The notes beneath the pieces were generated by a model. It worked only from the letters and a program-made list of their open reading frames with translations, searched no databases and was not told the DNA's origin. The position numbers were made by a program, and so were the translations under genes. DNA of 11,880 nucleotides, taken from positions 1-11,880 of the forward strand of contig JAHWHD010000033.1 in NCBI GenBank assembly GCA_019323525.1, written 5' to 3'. This document shows positions 6,538 through 11,880 of the stretch, in pieces. The DNA is from Candidatus Woesearchaeota archaeon. GTDB taxonomy: Archaea; Nanobdellota; Nanobdellia; Woesearchaeales; JAHWHD01. How positions within the stretch are numbered: the stretch's first letter is position 1; each line of letters opens with the position of its first letter.

Positions 6538-7329
6538 ATGAAGTTTAGGATATTGGGTAGTGGGGGTGCTGTAACAACACCAAAACCTTTGTGTAGCTGT
6601 AGTAATTGCAGAAAAGCAAGAACGGATTCTAAGCTTAAACGTAATTCAAGCAGTTTTTACTGTGAAGATATCGCGGCCCTTGTTGATTGCGGCGAAGATA
6701 TTGCAGATTCATTGAACAGGTTTAACATCACAGATGTTGAGTATCTTTTCATTACGCACTGGCATCCAGATCACACGTTTGGGTTAAGGCCGTTGCTTGA
6801 ATCGAATTTTGATTGGGAAAAGGGCAAACCCAGGAAAAAGATTAAAATATTTATTCCAAGAAAGGTTTATGGTGTTTTGAAAGAAAGATATCCTTCAATT
6901 ACTTATCTTATTGATGCTTTGAAATTAGGTACTGTTAAACATTTAGAGCATAATAACTCAGTCAACATTGGGGATGTGAGAGTTACAGCTGCTGGTTTTG
7001 GAGGAAAAGACGCAGATACTTTCGGTTATATGTTTGAGAGTAACGGAAAAAAATTGCTCTACGCGCCGTGCGATACTTATTTTTTGATACAGCAAATATC
7101 TGGCTTGGATATTCTGATAAATGAATGCGGGCTTGTAAATCTTGAGTTGCCAAATGAGATCAGTTTCAAAAAACTAATCGAACGTTTAAGGCAATGGAAA
7201 CCTAAAAAGGTCATACTTACACATATAGAAGAGCCTGAACTTAAGAGGCTTAATTTCGACAAGTTAAGAAAGCAGTATTCGGATCTTAACCTGGATTTTG
7301 CATACGATGGTATGAGGATAACGCTATGA
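6538..7329 (+). CDS. Metallo-beta-lactamase-fold hydrolase, PhnP-like, first gene of the ligase operon
   Basis: This 263-residue MBL-fold protein has the N-terminal LGSGGAVTTP strand and a PhnP-type cysteine insertion (C19, C21, C24 in CSCSNCRKA). Its metal motif is HWHPDH (H74, H76, D78, H79), followed by a bridging D179 and H229 in ILTHIEE. PhnP-like enzymes cleave cyclic nucleotide or sugar phosphodiesters. The position where that family has another metal His, just before TFGY (161-164), is GGKDAD here. The fourth structural zinc ligand after H229 appears to be Glu. The metal site is therefore atypical and the substrate unknown. I choose the ATG at 6538 over an in-frame TTG at 6529 because of TATA spacing. 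Its stop overlaps the ligase ATG in ATGA, so translation is coupled. It is not a beta-CASP nuclease by the motifs visible. Confidence 0.85.
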   Translation: MKFRILGSGGAVTTPKPLCSCSNCRKARTDSKLKRNSSSFYCEDIAALVDCGEDIADSLNRFNITDVEYLFITHWHPDHTFGLRPLLESNFDWEKGKPRKKIKIFIPRKVYGVLKERYPSITYLIDALKLGTVKHLEHNNSVNIGDVRVTAAGFGGKDADTFGYMFESNGKKLLYAPCDTYFLIQQISGLDILINECGLVNLELPNEISFKKLIERLRQWKPKKVILTHIEEPELKRLNFDKLRKQYSDLNLDFAYDGMRITL

Positions 7330-9011
7330 AGTTCAAGAAACTAGTAGAATATTTTGAGGATCTGGAGAAGGTTTCTAGCGGTAACGCGATCAGAGCTATA
7401 CTTGCAGACCTTTTCAAGATAACAAAGAAAAAGGAGATTGACAAGGTAGTTTACATGACACTTGGTAAGATCGCTCCTGAGTATTCTGATGTTGTGATAG
7501 GCATGGCTGATAAGATGGTGGTCAAGGCAATATCTTTGGCTGCGAATAAAGATGAAACATCAATAAAAATGATAAATAAAAAGACTGGCGATATAGGGTT
7601 AACTGCTTATCAAGTGATTAAAGGTAAAGGCGGTTCTTTATCAGTTGAGCAGGTGTTTGACGAACTTAACAGGATAGCTAAAGCTTCAGGTACAGGTAGC
7701 CAGGGTATTAAGTTAAGAAGCTTGGCTGGGTTGTTAGCAAAATCATCTAATAAAGAGGCAAAGTACATTGCAAGGATTGTGCTTGGAACATTAAGGCTGG
7801 GTGTTGCAACTATGTCTGTTCTTGACGGTCTGGCGATAGCTTTTACTGGTTCGAAAGATGCAAAGCCAAAGCTAGAGAATGCTTACAACCTCTGTACTGA
7901 TTCTGGTTATGTTGCAAAAGTGTTGGCTGAAAAGGGTATTAAGAATATATCAAAAATAAAGATCAAAGTCGGCTCTCCTATAAAGATGATGCTTGCGCAG
8001 CGTGTTAAAACATTAGAGGAACTTAAGAAGAATATTCCTGGAGAAATTACAGCTGAGGAAAAGTATGACGGTGAACGGTTACAAATACATTATGATGGCA
8101 AGGCTGTAAAGATATTTTCAAGAAGATTAGATGATATAACTGACCAGTTTCCTGATGTTGTGAGGTATGCTAATAAGTTAAAGGCTAGGAGTTATATTGT
8201 AGAGGGAGAGGCAGTTGCGTGTAAAAAAGGGGTGTTGCAGCCGTTCCAGTTGTTGATGAGGAGAAGGAGAAAGTATGATGTTGAGAAGTTTGCAGCCAGG
8301 ATTCCTGTCTGTGTCTTCCTGTTCGATGTTTTGTATCTCAATGGCAAGAGCTGCCTTGATAAACCGTATCCTGACAGAAGAACGATGCTTGAGAAAATAG
8401 TAAGAGAGACAGACAAGCTCAAGCTTGCTGTGCAGGTTGTTGCTGAAGACCTTAAGAAGGTTACAGAGTTTTTTAACAAGTCACTTAAACGGCACTGTGA
8501 AGGGATAATTGCAAAAGCAAGAGACGATAAGTCGTTCTACACTCCTGGAACTCGCGGCTGGCTATGGATTAAATGGAAAAAGGAGTATGTAAAAGGTCTT
8601 ATGGATACAATCGATGTTGTAGTTGTCGGTGCTTTTTTTGGCAAGGGAAGGAGAAAAGGCCAGTACGGTGCTTTGTTGTGTGCGATTTTCAATAAAAAGT
8701 CTGGAAAGTATGAGACAGTAACAAAGTTGGGTACGGGGTTTACTGATGAGGTGTTGGCAGAGATGCCTAAAAAGTTTTCAAAATATGTTGTGGAGCAGAA
8801 ACCTAAACACGTATCTTCAAAACTGAAAGCTGATGTCTGGTTCAAGCCTGAAGTTGTGGCAGAGATAATCGGTGCTGAAGTAACTAAGAGTCCTATGCAT
8901 ACTGCTGGCGCTGGTTATGCTTTAAGGTTCCCCAGGTTTATCAGATGGAGACCTGACAAAAAGCCAGAGGATACAACTTCGTTGAAAGAGATAAAGAAGC
9001 TTGTAAAATAA
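7326..9011 (+). CDS. lig: ATP-dependent DNA ligase (archaeal LigI-type)
   Basis: This 561-residue protein matches the usual archaeal replicative/repair ligase length. The N-terminal DNA-binding domain spans about 1-215. Adenylation motif I is EEKYDGERL with the nucleophile K246. Motif III is VEGEAVA near 292, followed by FLFDVLYLNG near 331. Motif IV is EGIIAKA (392-398) and motif V is WLWIKWKKEY near 412. The OB-fold domain follows, with the C-terminal ALRFPRFIRWRPDK segment near 532. All catalytic residues are present, so it should join nicks using ATP in replication and repair. It overlaps the upstream MBL gene by four bases and is separated by one base from the downstream pseudo-ligase, so all three are translated from one message. 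Confidence 0.97.
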   Translation: MKFKKLVEYFEDLEKVSSGNAIRAILADLFKITKKKEIDKVVYMTLGKIAPEYSDVVIGMADKMVVKAISLAANKDETSIKMINKKTGDIGLTAYQVIKGKGGSLSVEQVFDELNRIAKASGTGSQGIKLRSLAGLLAKSSNKEAKYIARIVLGTLRLGVATMSVLDGLAIAFTGSKDAKPKLENAYNLCTDSGYVAKVLAEKGIKNISKIKIKVGSPIKMMLAQRVKTLEELKKNIPGEITAEEKYDGERLQIHYDGKAVKIFSRRLDDITDQFPDVVRYANKLKARSYIVEGEAVACKKGVLQPFQLLMRRRRKYDVEKFAARIPVCVFLFDVLYLNGKSCLDKPYPDRRTMLEKIVRETDKLKLAVQVVAEDLKKVTEFFNKSLKRHCEGIIAKARDDKSFYTPGTRGWLWIKWKKEYVKGLMDTIDVVVVGAFFGKGRRKGQYGALLCAIFNKKSGKYETVTKLGTGFTDEVLAEMPKKFSKYVVEQKPKHVSSKLKADVWFKPEVVAEIIGAEVTKSPMHTAGAGYALRFPRFIRWRPDKKPEDTTSLKEIKKLVK

Positions 9012-9012
9012 G

Positions 9013-9597
9013 GTGTTATACATTAAACCAATGCTTGCTGTTCAGGGAAACTTGGAAGATTTGGACAGAAAGGGTTATATCTTTGAACCTAACCTTGGCG
9101 GTGTCAGAGTATTTCTTTACAAGAACAAGAACAGGATAAAGATACTTAACGCTTCTGGAAAGAATGTACTTAGAAAGTATCCTGAGTTTAATGTTCTTAC
9201 AAACTACATTGATGCAAAATCATGCATCCTGGATGCTGAGATTATTGTTTATAATAAAGGCGTTCCTGATTTTGAGAAGCTACAGAGACGTGAGCTTGCA
9301 AAGCGTAAAGATATATCAATCTCTGCAAAGGAGATGCCTGCTACATTGGTTACGACTGACATTCTTATGAAAGATGGTAAGAACCTTAAGAATTTTTCTT
9401 TAATAAAGAGGAAAGAGGTTCTTGAGAATACAGTTGCAGAGACAAAGTTCATTGAGATTGTCTATTATACTGATAAAGGTAAAAGGTTATGGGAAAAGAT
9501 GCTTGCAAAAGGTATAAGAGGCGTGGTTGCAAAGCAAAAGTACAGCAAGTATTTCCCTGGCAAGACAGTATCTAACTGGATAAGGGTTGTGTTTTAA
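9013..9597 (+). CDS. LigD-like ATP-dependent ligase adenylation domain, predicted catalytically inactive (pseudo-ligase)
   Basis: This 194-residue protein is a stand-alone adenylation (nucleotidyltransferase) domain without an OB fold. It starts with the LigD-like IKPMLA. Motif I should read E-P-K-x-D-G-x-R but is EPNLGGVR (25-32), so the AMP-accepting Lys is Asn27 and the Asp is Gly29. Motif III survives in part as ILDAEIIVYNKG. The F-D-x-L-Y segment is TDILMKDGKNL. Motif IV is RGVVAK (169-174), with the usual Glu replaced by Arg. The ending SKYFPGKTVSNWIRVV matches the S-x-Y-x-P-G...W-x-K-x-K region with the lysines changed. The frame is intact and the flanking family positions are kept, so this looks like a maintained pseudoenzyme rather than decay. 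The GTG start at 9013 keeps the PMLA segment. An ATG at 9031 would remove part of it. It sits one base after the ligase stop. Confidence 0.8.
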   Translation: MLYIKPMLAVQGNLEDLDRKGYIFEPNLGGVRVFLYKNKNRIKILNASGKNVLRKYPEFNVLTNYIDAKSCILDAEIIVYNKGVPDFEKLQRRELAKRKDISISAKEMPATLVTTDILMKDGKNLKNFSLIKRKEVLENTVAETKFIEIVYYTDKGKRLWEKMLAKGIRGVVAKQKYSKYFPGKTVSNWIRVVF

Positions 9598-9598
9598 C

Positions 9599-10150
9599 AT
9601 GGCACTGACAAAGCTTGACGTTTTTGCGTATGTTTTGCTTAGCTTTTTCATGGGACTGTTTTTTTTCATGACATTCTATGAAAAGCTTGGCCAGTGGCAG
9701 ATCAGCCTTGGAGGCATAGGTATAGTATTGCTTGCAATAGGTTATGTGCGCGTGCTTGAGAACGGAAGGCATAGACGTTACGAGTTTCTTGAGCATTACA
9801 ATGTTATAATAGCTTCTGTAGTTGGAGCTGTAGCTACGTTTTATCTTAACGTTAACCTTGGCTTGGGCCCAGTGATTGCTGCAGGCGTTGTGGGAGTTGC
9901 TGCTGTTTACATCTGTAAACTATCAAGATGTGTAAAGGACCTTCCGCCTCCTGCTTACATGGGCGCTTTTGTCGGTATGAGCGCCCCTTTTGTGCTATCG
10001 AATTTATGGTTTGTAGGTTTGGCTGGTTTGATTGCTGGCGTAGTCTATGCAATTTCGCATGATGTCTATACTGGAATGGGAGGTAAGCTAGGTACAATGG
10101 CATTCATTGGAGTCGCGATTGCAGTCTTTGTACTGGGGCTGGTACTATGA
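9599..10150 (+). CDS. Polytopic membrane protein, paralogue of the next gene
   Basis: This 183-residue integral membrane protein has about five to six hydrophobic helices (around 8-26, 36-50, 68-86, 88-106, 118-150 and 163-183). It is not recognised. From GPV at 90 onwards it aligns with the following gene. Shared signatures are GPV-x-A, MGAFVGMSAP (121-130), an A/V-G-L-x-x-G-x-x-x helix, and TGMGGKLGT (158-166). The conserved Gly-rich loops hint at tightly packed helices or a small-molecule pathway, but this is inference. Its start is one base after the pseudo-ligase stop (an upstream in-frame TTG is disregarded), and its stop overlaps the next ATG in ATGA. Co-translation with ligase genes is unusual for a membrane protein. 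Confidence 0.8.
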   Translation: MALTKLDVFAYVLLSFFMGLFFFMTFYEKLGQWQISLGGIGIVLLAIGYVRVLENGRHRRYEFLEHYNVIIASVVGAVATFYLNVNLGLGPVIAAGVVGVAAVYICKLSRCVKDLPPPAYMGAFVGMSAPFVLSNLWFVGLAGLIAGVVYAISHDVYTGMGGKLGTMAFIGVAIAVFVLGLVL

Positions 10151-10545
10151 TTGACTTGATAATTGCGGATATTGTGCTTATCATCGTTAGCAAGATAGGT
10201 GCTACATTAACGCATGATGTAAGTGTTAGGGCTAAGAAAGGACCTGTGCTTGCATCAGCTCTGCTGTCTCTTGTTGTTGGTCTTGTATTTTACTTTTTTC
10301 CTCATCTGACAACTCCTGAGCTTGCAACTGCGATTCCTGTAGCGTTTATAGGAGCATCGTTCGCAGGGATGGCATCTCCAAAGACAATTCCAACAAAGTA
10401 TATGCCGTTTGCAGGATTAGTATTTGGGTTGATATTTGTGAACACTTCGAAGTTTTTTACAGGTTATGGCGGTGGCCTAGGAACTACTGCTTGTTTATCT
10501 TGCGTAATAACCTTAGGTTTGATGTATATGGTAAAGAAAAAGTGA
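10147..10545 (+). CDS. Polytopic membrane protein, paralogue of the preceding gene
   Basis: This 132-residue integral membrane protein has four hydrophobic helices or so (around 2-17, 33-52, 62-100 as a pair, 112-129). It contains GPVLAS (32-37), IGASFAGMASP (68-78) and TGYGGGLGT (105-113), aligning with the C-terminal two thirds of the upstream gene. It lacks that gene's first two helices. The ATGA overlap implies stoichiometric expression, so the pair may form a heteromeric membrane complex. The function is unknown. It is the last gene of the operon and is followed by a T-rich stretch. Confidence 0.8.
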   Translation: MIDLIIADIVLIIVSKIGATLTHDVSVRAKKGPVLASALLSLVVGLVFYFFPHLTTPELATAIPVAFIGASFAGMASPKTIPTKYMPFAGLVFGLIFVNTSKFFTGYGGGLGTTACLSCVITLGLMYMVKKK

Positions 10546-10549
10546 AAAA

Positions 10550-10563
10550 TTTATTCTTTTTTT
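10550..10563 (+). terminator. T-tract after the ligase operon
   Basis: TTTATTCTTTTTTT follows the stop codon of the last operon gene and overlaps the final codons of the convergent minus-strand gene. No hairpin is evident. Confidence 0.35.
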
Positions 10564-10904
10564 CTGGCATACTTCTCAGCGCATTCGTCTGAACAGAACA
10601 AGTGCATCTCTCCGTCAAACTCGCGTTCTACAACTGAGTCAGGGTCGTCGTCAAGAACCTTGTGGCACTCGTCGCATTTGCCTAACTGGCCGCGACCTTC
10701 AGCTCCTTCCATAAATGCGTCTTCCTCATAACTTAGCTCATCATCCTCTAATAGCCCTTCTCTTCCTTCCTCAGAGTACACGTCCTCGTCCTTTTCGCCA
10801 GTTTCCATATCTTCCTTTAACTCGTCTTCTGTCTCGTCCTGAGCCCATTGCTCTTCAGAAGGTTCTACTTCATCTTCATGATCTCTTGTTTCATCTGGTG
10901 ACAT
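10551..10904 (-). CDS. Highly acidic protein with C-terminal TRASH-like Cys4 zinc finger
   Basis: This is a 117-residue protein. Residues 1-70 are extremely rich in Glu and Asp and probably disordered. The C-terminal 45 residues hold CDEC (77-80) and FCSDEC with C104 and C108, a CX2C...CX3C pattern with dGxxHLFCS before the last pair. This resembles TRASH-type metal-binding fingers, known from metal-sensing and ribosome-associated proteins. I choose the ATG at 10904 because GAGGAA lies eight bases upstream and it overlaps the end of the preceding gene by 14 bases. An ATG at 10934 would add ten basic residues inside the upstream gene. The function is not assignable. Metal-dependent binding to a basic partner is a guess. 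Confidence 0.75.
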   Translation of the reverse strand: MSPDETRDHEDEVEPSEEQWAQDETEDELKEDMETGEKDEDVYSEEGREGLLEDDELSYEEDAFMEGAEGRGQLGKCDECHKVLDDDPDSVVEREFDGEMHLFCSDECAEKYARKKE

Positions 10905-11100
10905 TTTCAAATTCCTCATCCATCTTTTTATCAAAATTAGATTCCTGAACTAAATCAGTTCTTCTGTGGGTCATCCTGCCGTATCTGCCGAACAATTCTC
11001 CGTAGACAGATGAGTCTATGGGTTTGCTATCTCTATGTAACAGTTTCATAGAATCCATTCCGCCAGTGCCGTGATACCTGCAGTCATAACCGTCTATCAT
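10891..11100 (-). CDS. Small unknown protein co-transcribed with the acidic zinc-finger protein
   Basis: This 69-residue soluble protein is not recognised. It has Gly/Tyr-rich N-terminal sequence (DGYDCRYHGTGG) and a charged C-terminus (KKMDEEFE). Its ATG is supported by a TATA-like box 24-30 bases upstream. It ends 14 bases inside the following gene in another frame, so the two are translationally coupled. A later start at the internal Met near residue 15 cannot be excluded. Confidence 0.6.
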   Translation of the reverse strand: MIDGYDCRYHGTGGMDSMKLLHRDSKPIDSSVYGELFGRYGRMTHRRTDLVQESNFDKKMDEEFENVTR

Positions 11101-11123
11101 ATTCCTAGAATCTTTTGAATGCG

Positions 11124-11130
11124 TTTATAA
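11124..11130 (-). promoter_or_regulatory. TATA-like box of the small gene at 10891-11100
   Basis: TTATAAA on the minus strand, within ACTTATAAAC, lies 24-30 bases before the ATG at 11100. It drives the two-gene unit with the acidic protein. Confidence 0.5.
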
Positions 11131-11186
11131 GTTTTTCTGTTTTTAGGGTTCCTGGATTTATAAAATGCTGCTAGAAAACTTAAGAA

Positions 11187-11546
11187 TCATATGAATAACG
11201 ACAGCATGTTCTCTAATATGTTTCCTGTAACATGAAATATGCCGTCATTCTTTGCTCTTTGATATAGGTTTGAGCCAATTTCATAACAGAATTCTCCTAG
11301 ACCTAGTTCCATGACTCCGCATTTGTCAAACCTGTTACTGCTGTCATAGAATAGTTTTACAACCATTCCTTTGAACATTGTAAGAGGGACTCCCAAAGCT
11401 AAAGACCTTACATATTGGGCTTCAGTCATTGCATAATCTTTACTAGCGCTGGCTGACTGGCAGACAATATCAAGATCTGTAACCTTCTTAATGCTCTGCG
11501 CTTTGTCAGTATCTTGAGATCCTCTGGTTGGTGTTGCAAATGCCAT
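11187..11546 (-). CDS. Unknown small soluble protein
   Basis: This 119-residue protein is not recognised. The first 35 residues are polar and probably flexible. The remainder is mixed, with hydrophobic patches (SLALGVPLTMFKGMVVKLFY near 48-67) too short and interrupted to be confident membrane helices. Two cysteines occur at 76 and 87. The start is supported by a TATA-like box 20-30 bases upstream. It is divergent from the basic protein gene and followed by an 86-base gap with no visible gene. A longer overlapping frame on the same strand (11426-11815) lacks such support and looks like a shadow. Confidence 0.65.
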   Translation of the reverse strand: MAFATPTRGSQDTDKAQSIKKVTDLDIVCQSASASKDYAMTEAQYVRSLALGVPLTMFKGMVVKLFYDSSNRFDKCGVMELGLGEFCYEIGSNLYQRAKNDGIFHVTGNILENMLSLFI

Positions 11547-11565
11547 ATTGGTTTATGTGTGGAGT

Positions 11566-11608
11566 TTATATAAAAAGATTGCTGTACTGCAACGAAACAT
11601 TTATATAA
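11566..11608. promoter_or_regulatory. Divergent TATA-like boxes of the last two genes
   Basis: The minus-strand TTTATATAA at 11574-11566 precedes the ATG at 11546 by 20-28 bases. The plus-strand TTTATATAA at 11600-11608 precedes the ATG at 11631 by 23-31 bases. The two boxes have the same nine-base sequence and both predict leaderless transcripts. Confidence 0.55.
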
Positions 11609-11630
11609 AGCCATAAAAATCTCGTAAAGT

Positions 11631-11855
11631 ATGGTAAAGATGCATACAAGGCAAAAACGAAAGCTTGGCAGAGGTAAAGGTACTAGTTTCAGGATGAGAT
11701 ATAAATCTAAAGGTATTAAAGCACCTAACAGGCCAAAGACTTTCGCTACTGAGGAAAACGCTAAGAAGTATGCAGCTAGCCAAGGTATCAAGAAGTTTTC
11801 TTTGAAAAAGGTCAAGAAGGGTAAACGTTTTCAGGTTGTTGAAGAGAAAGCTTAA
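11631..11855 (+). CDS. Small very basic protein, possibly RNA- or ribosome-associated
   Basis: This 74-residue protein is strongly Lys/Arg-rich. The N-terminal tail (RQKRKLGRGKG) is basic and Gly-containing like ribosomal protein tails. The second half (TFATEENAKKYA...GIKKFSLKKVKKGKRFQVVEE) looks like a small alpha-beta unit with an amphipathic helix followed by two strands. I do not recognise a named ribosomal protein family. Nucleic-acid binding, for example as a lineage-specific ribosome-associated factor, is inferred from composition alone. It has a clear TATA-like box and no Shine-Dalgarno. The window ends 25 bases after its stop. Confidence 0.75.
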   Translation: MVKMHTRQKRKLGRGKGTSFRMRYKSKGIKAPNRPKTFATEENAKKYAASQGIKKFSLKKVKKGKRFQVVEEKA

Positions 11856-11880
11856 AATAAGATTATTTAATTCTATTTAG

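Noticed and set aside
8192..8845. Two minus-strand open frames inside the DNA ligase gene
   Set aside because: They are antisense to ligase motifs III to V, with low-complexity Ser/Thr/Leu content and no start signals.
6538..9597. Complete bacterial-type NHEJ system (Ku plus LigD polymerase and phosphoesterase)
   Set aside because: Only a LigD-like adenylation domain is present, and it is inactive. No Ku, primase-type polymerase or 3'-phosphoesterase domain is encoded in the window.
11426..11815. Minus-strand open frame of 129 codons spanning the divergent promoter region
   Set aside because: It runs across two well-placed TATA-like boxes and antisense to the basic protein gene. The composition fits an out-of-frame reading.
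1..11880. CRISPR array, transposon or defence island
   Set aside because: I see no spaced direct repeats, terminal inverted repeats, transposase or Cas motifs. The only repeated content is paralogous coding sequence and short AT-rich boxes.

Overview
This window looks like a moderately AT-rich archaeal chromosome segment. The evidence is an archaeal-type ATP-dependent DNA ligase, T/A-rich TATA-like boxes at an almost fixed distance of about 22-33 bases before most start codons (typical of archaeal leaderless mRNAs), few Shine-Dalgarno sites, T-tract gene ends and very dense packing. Many small proteins that I cannot name make a small-genome lineage such as DPANN (Woesearchaeota/Pacearchaeota-like) a reasonable guess, but no rRNA or other taxonomic marker is present. 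I see no tRNA, rRNA, CRISPR array, insertion sequence or integration signature.

Layout. Positions 30-1742 (+) encode a complete family X DNA polymerase with a C-terminal PHP domain. It converges on a 484-residue class II aldolase/adducin-like protein (1863-3317, -) that seems to contain two aldolase-like modules. Next come two small paralogous unknown proteins in tandem on the minus strand (3387-3737 and 3770-4084), each with its own TATA-like box. The second is divergent from a rhomboid intramembrane protease (4183-4974, +). Two small plus-strand genes follow: a Gly/Ala-rich protein at 5041-5448 and an 80-residue membrane protein at 5510-5752. A minus-strand unknown protein (5772-6470) is transcribed divergently from the main operon.

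The most striking region is the five-gene plus-strand operon at 6538-10545. Its genes are a PhnP-like metallo-beta-lactamase-fold hydrolase, an intact ATP-dependent DNA ligase, a LigD-like adenylation domain whose catalytic lysine motif is destroyed (a probable pseudo-ligase), and two membrane proteins homologous to each other. Every junction is a 4-base ATGA overlap or a 1-base gap. The window closes with a minus-strand two-gene unit (a small unknown protein and a very acidic protein with a TRASH-like Cys4 finger), another minus-strand unknown protein, and a divergent small, very basic protein.

Together, PolX (gap filling plus a PHP phosphoesterase) and the ligase can cover the late steps of base-excision or break repair. 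They are separate transcription units, so this is only a neighbourhood association. The firm functional link in the sequence is within the ligase operon, where an inactive ligase paralogue is co-expressed with an active ligase and a membrane protein pair.
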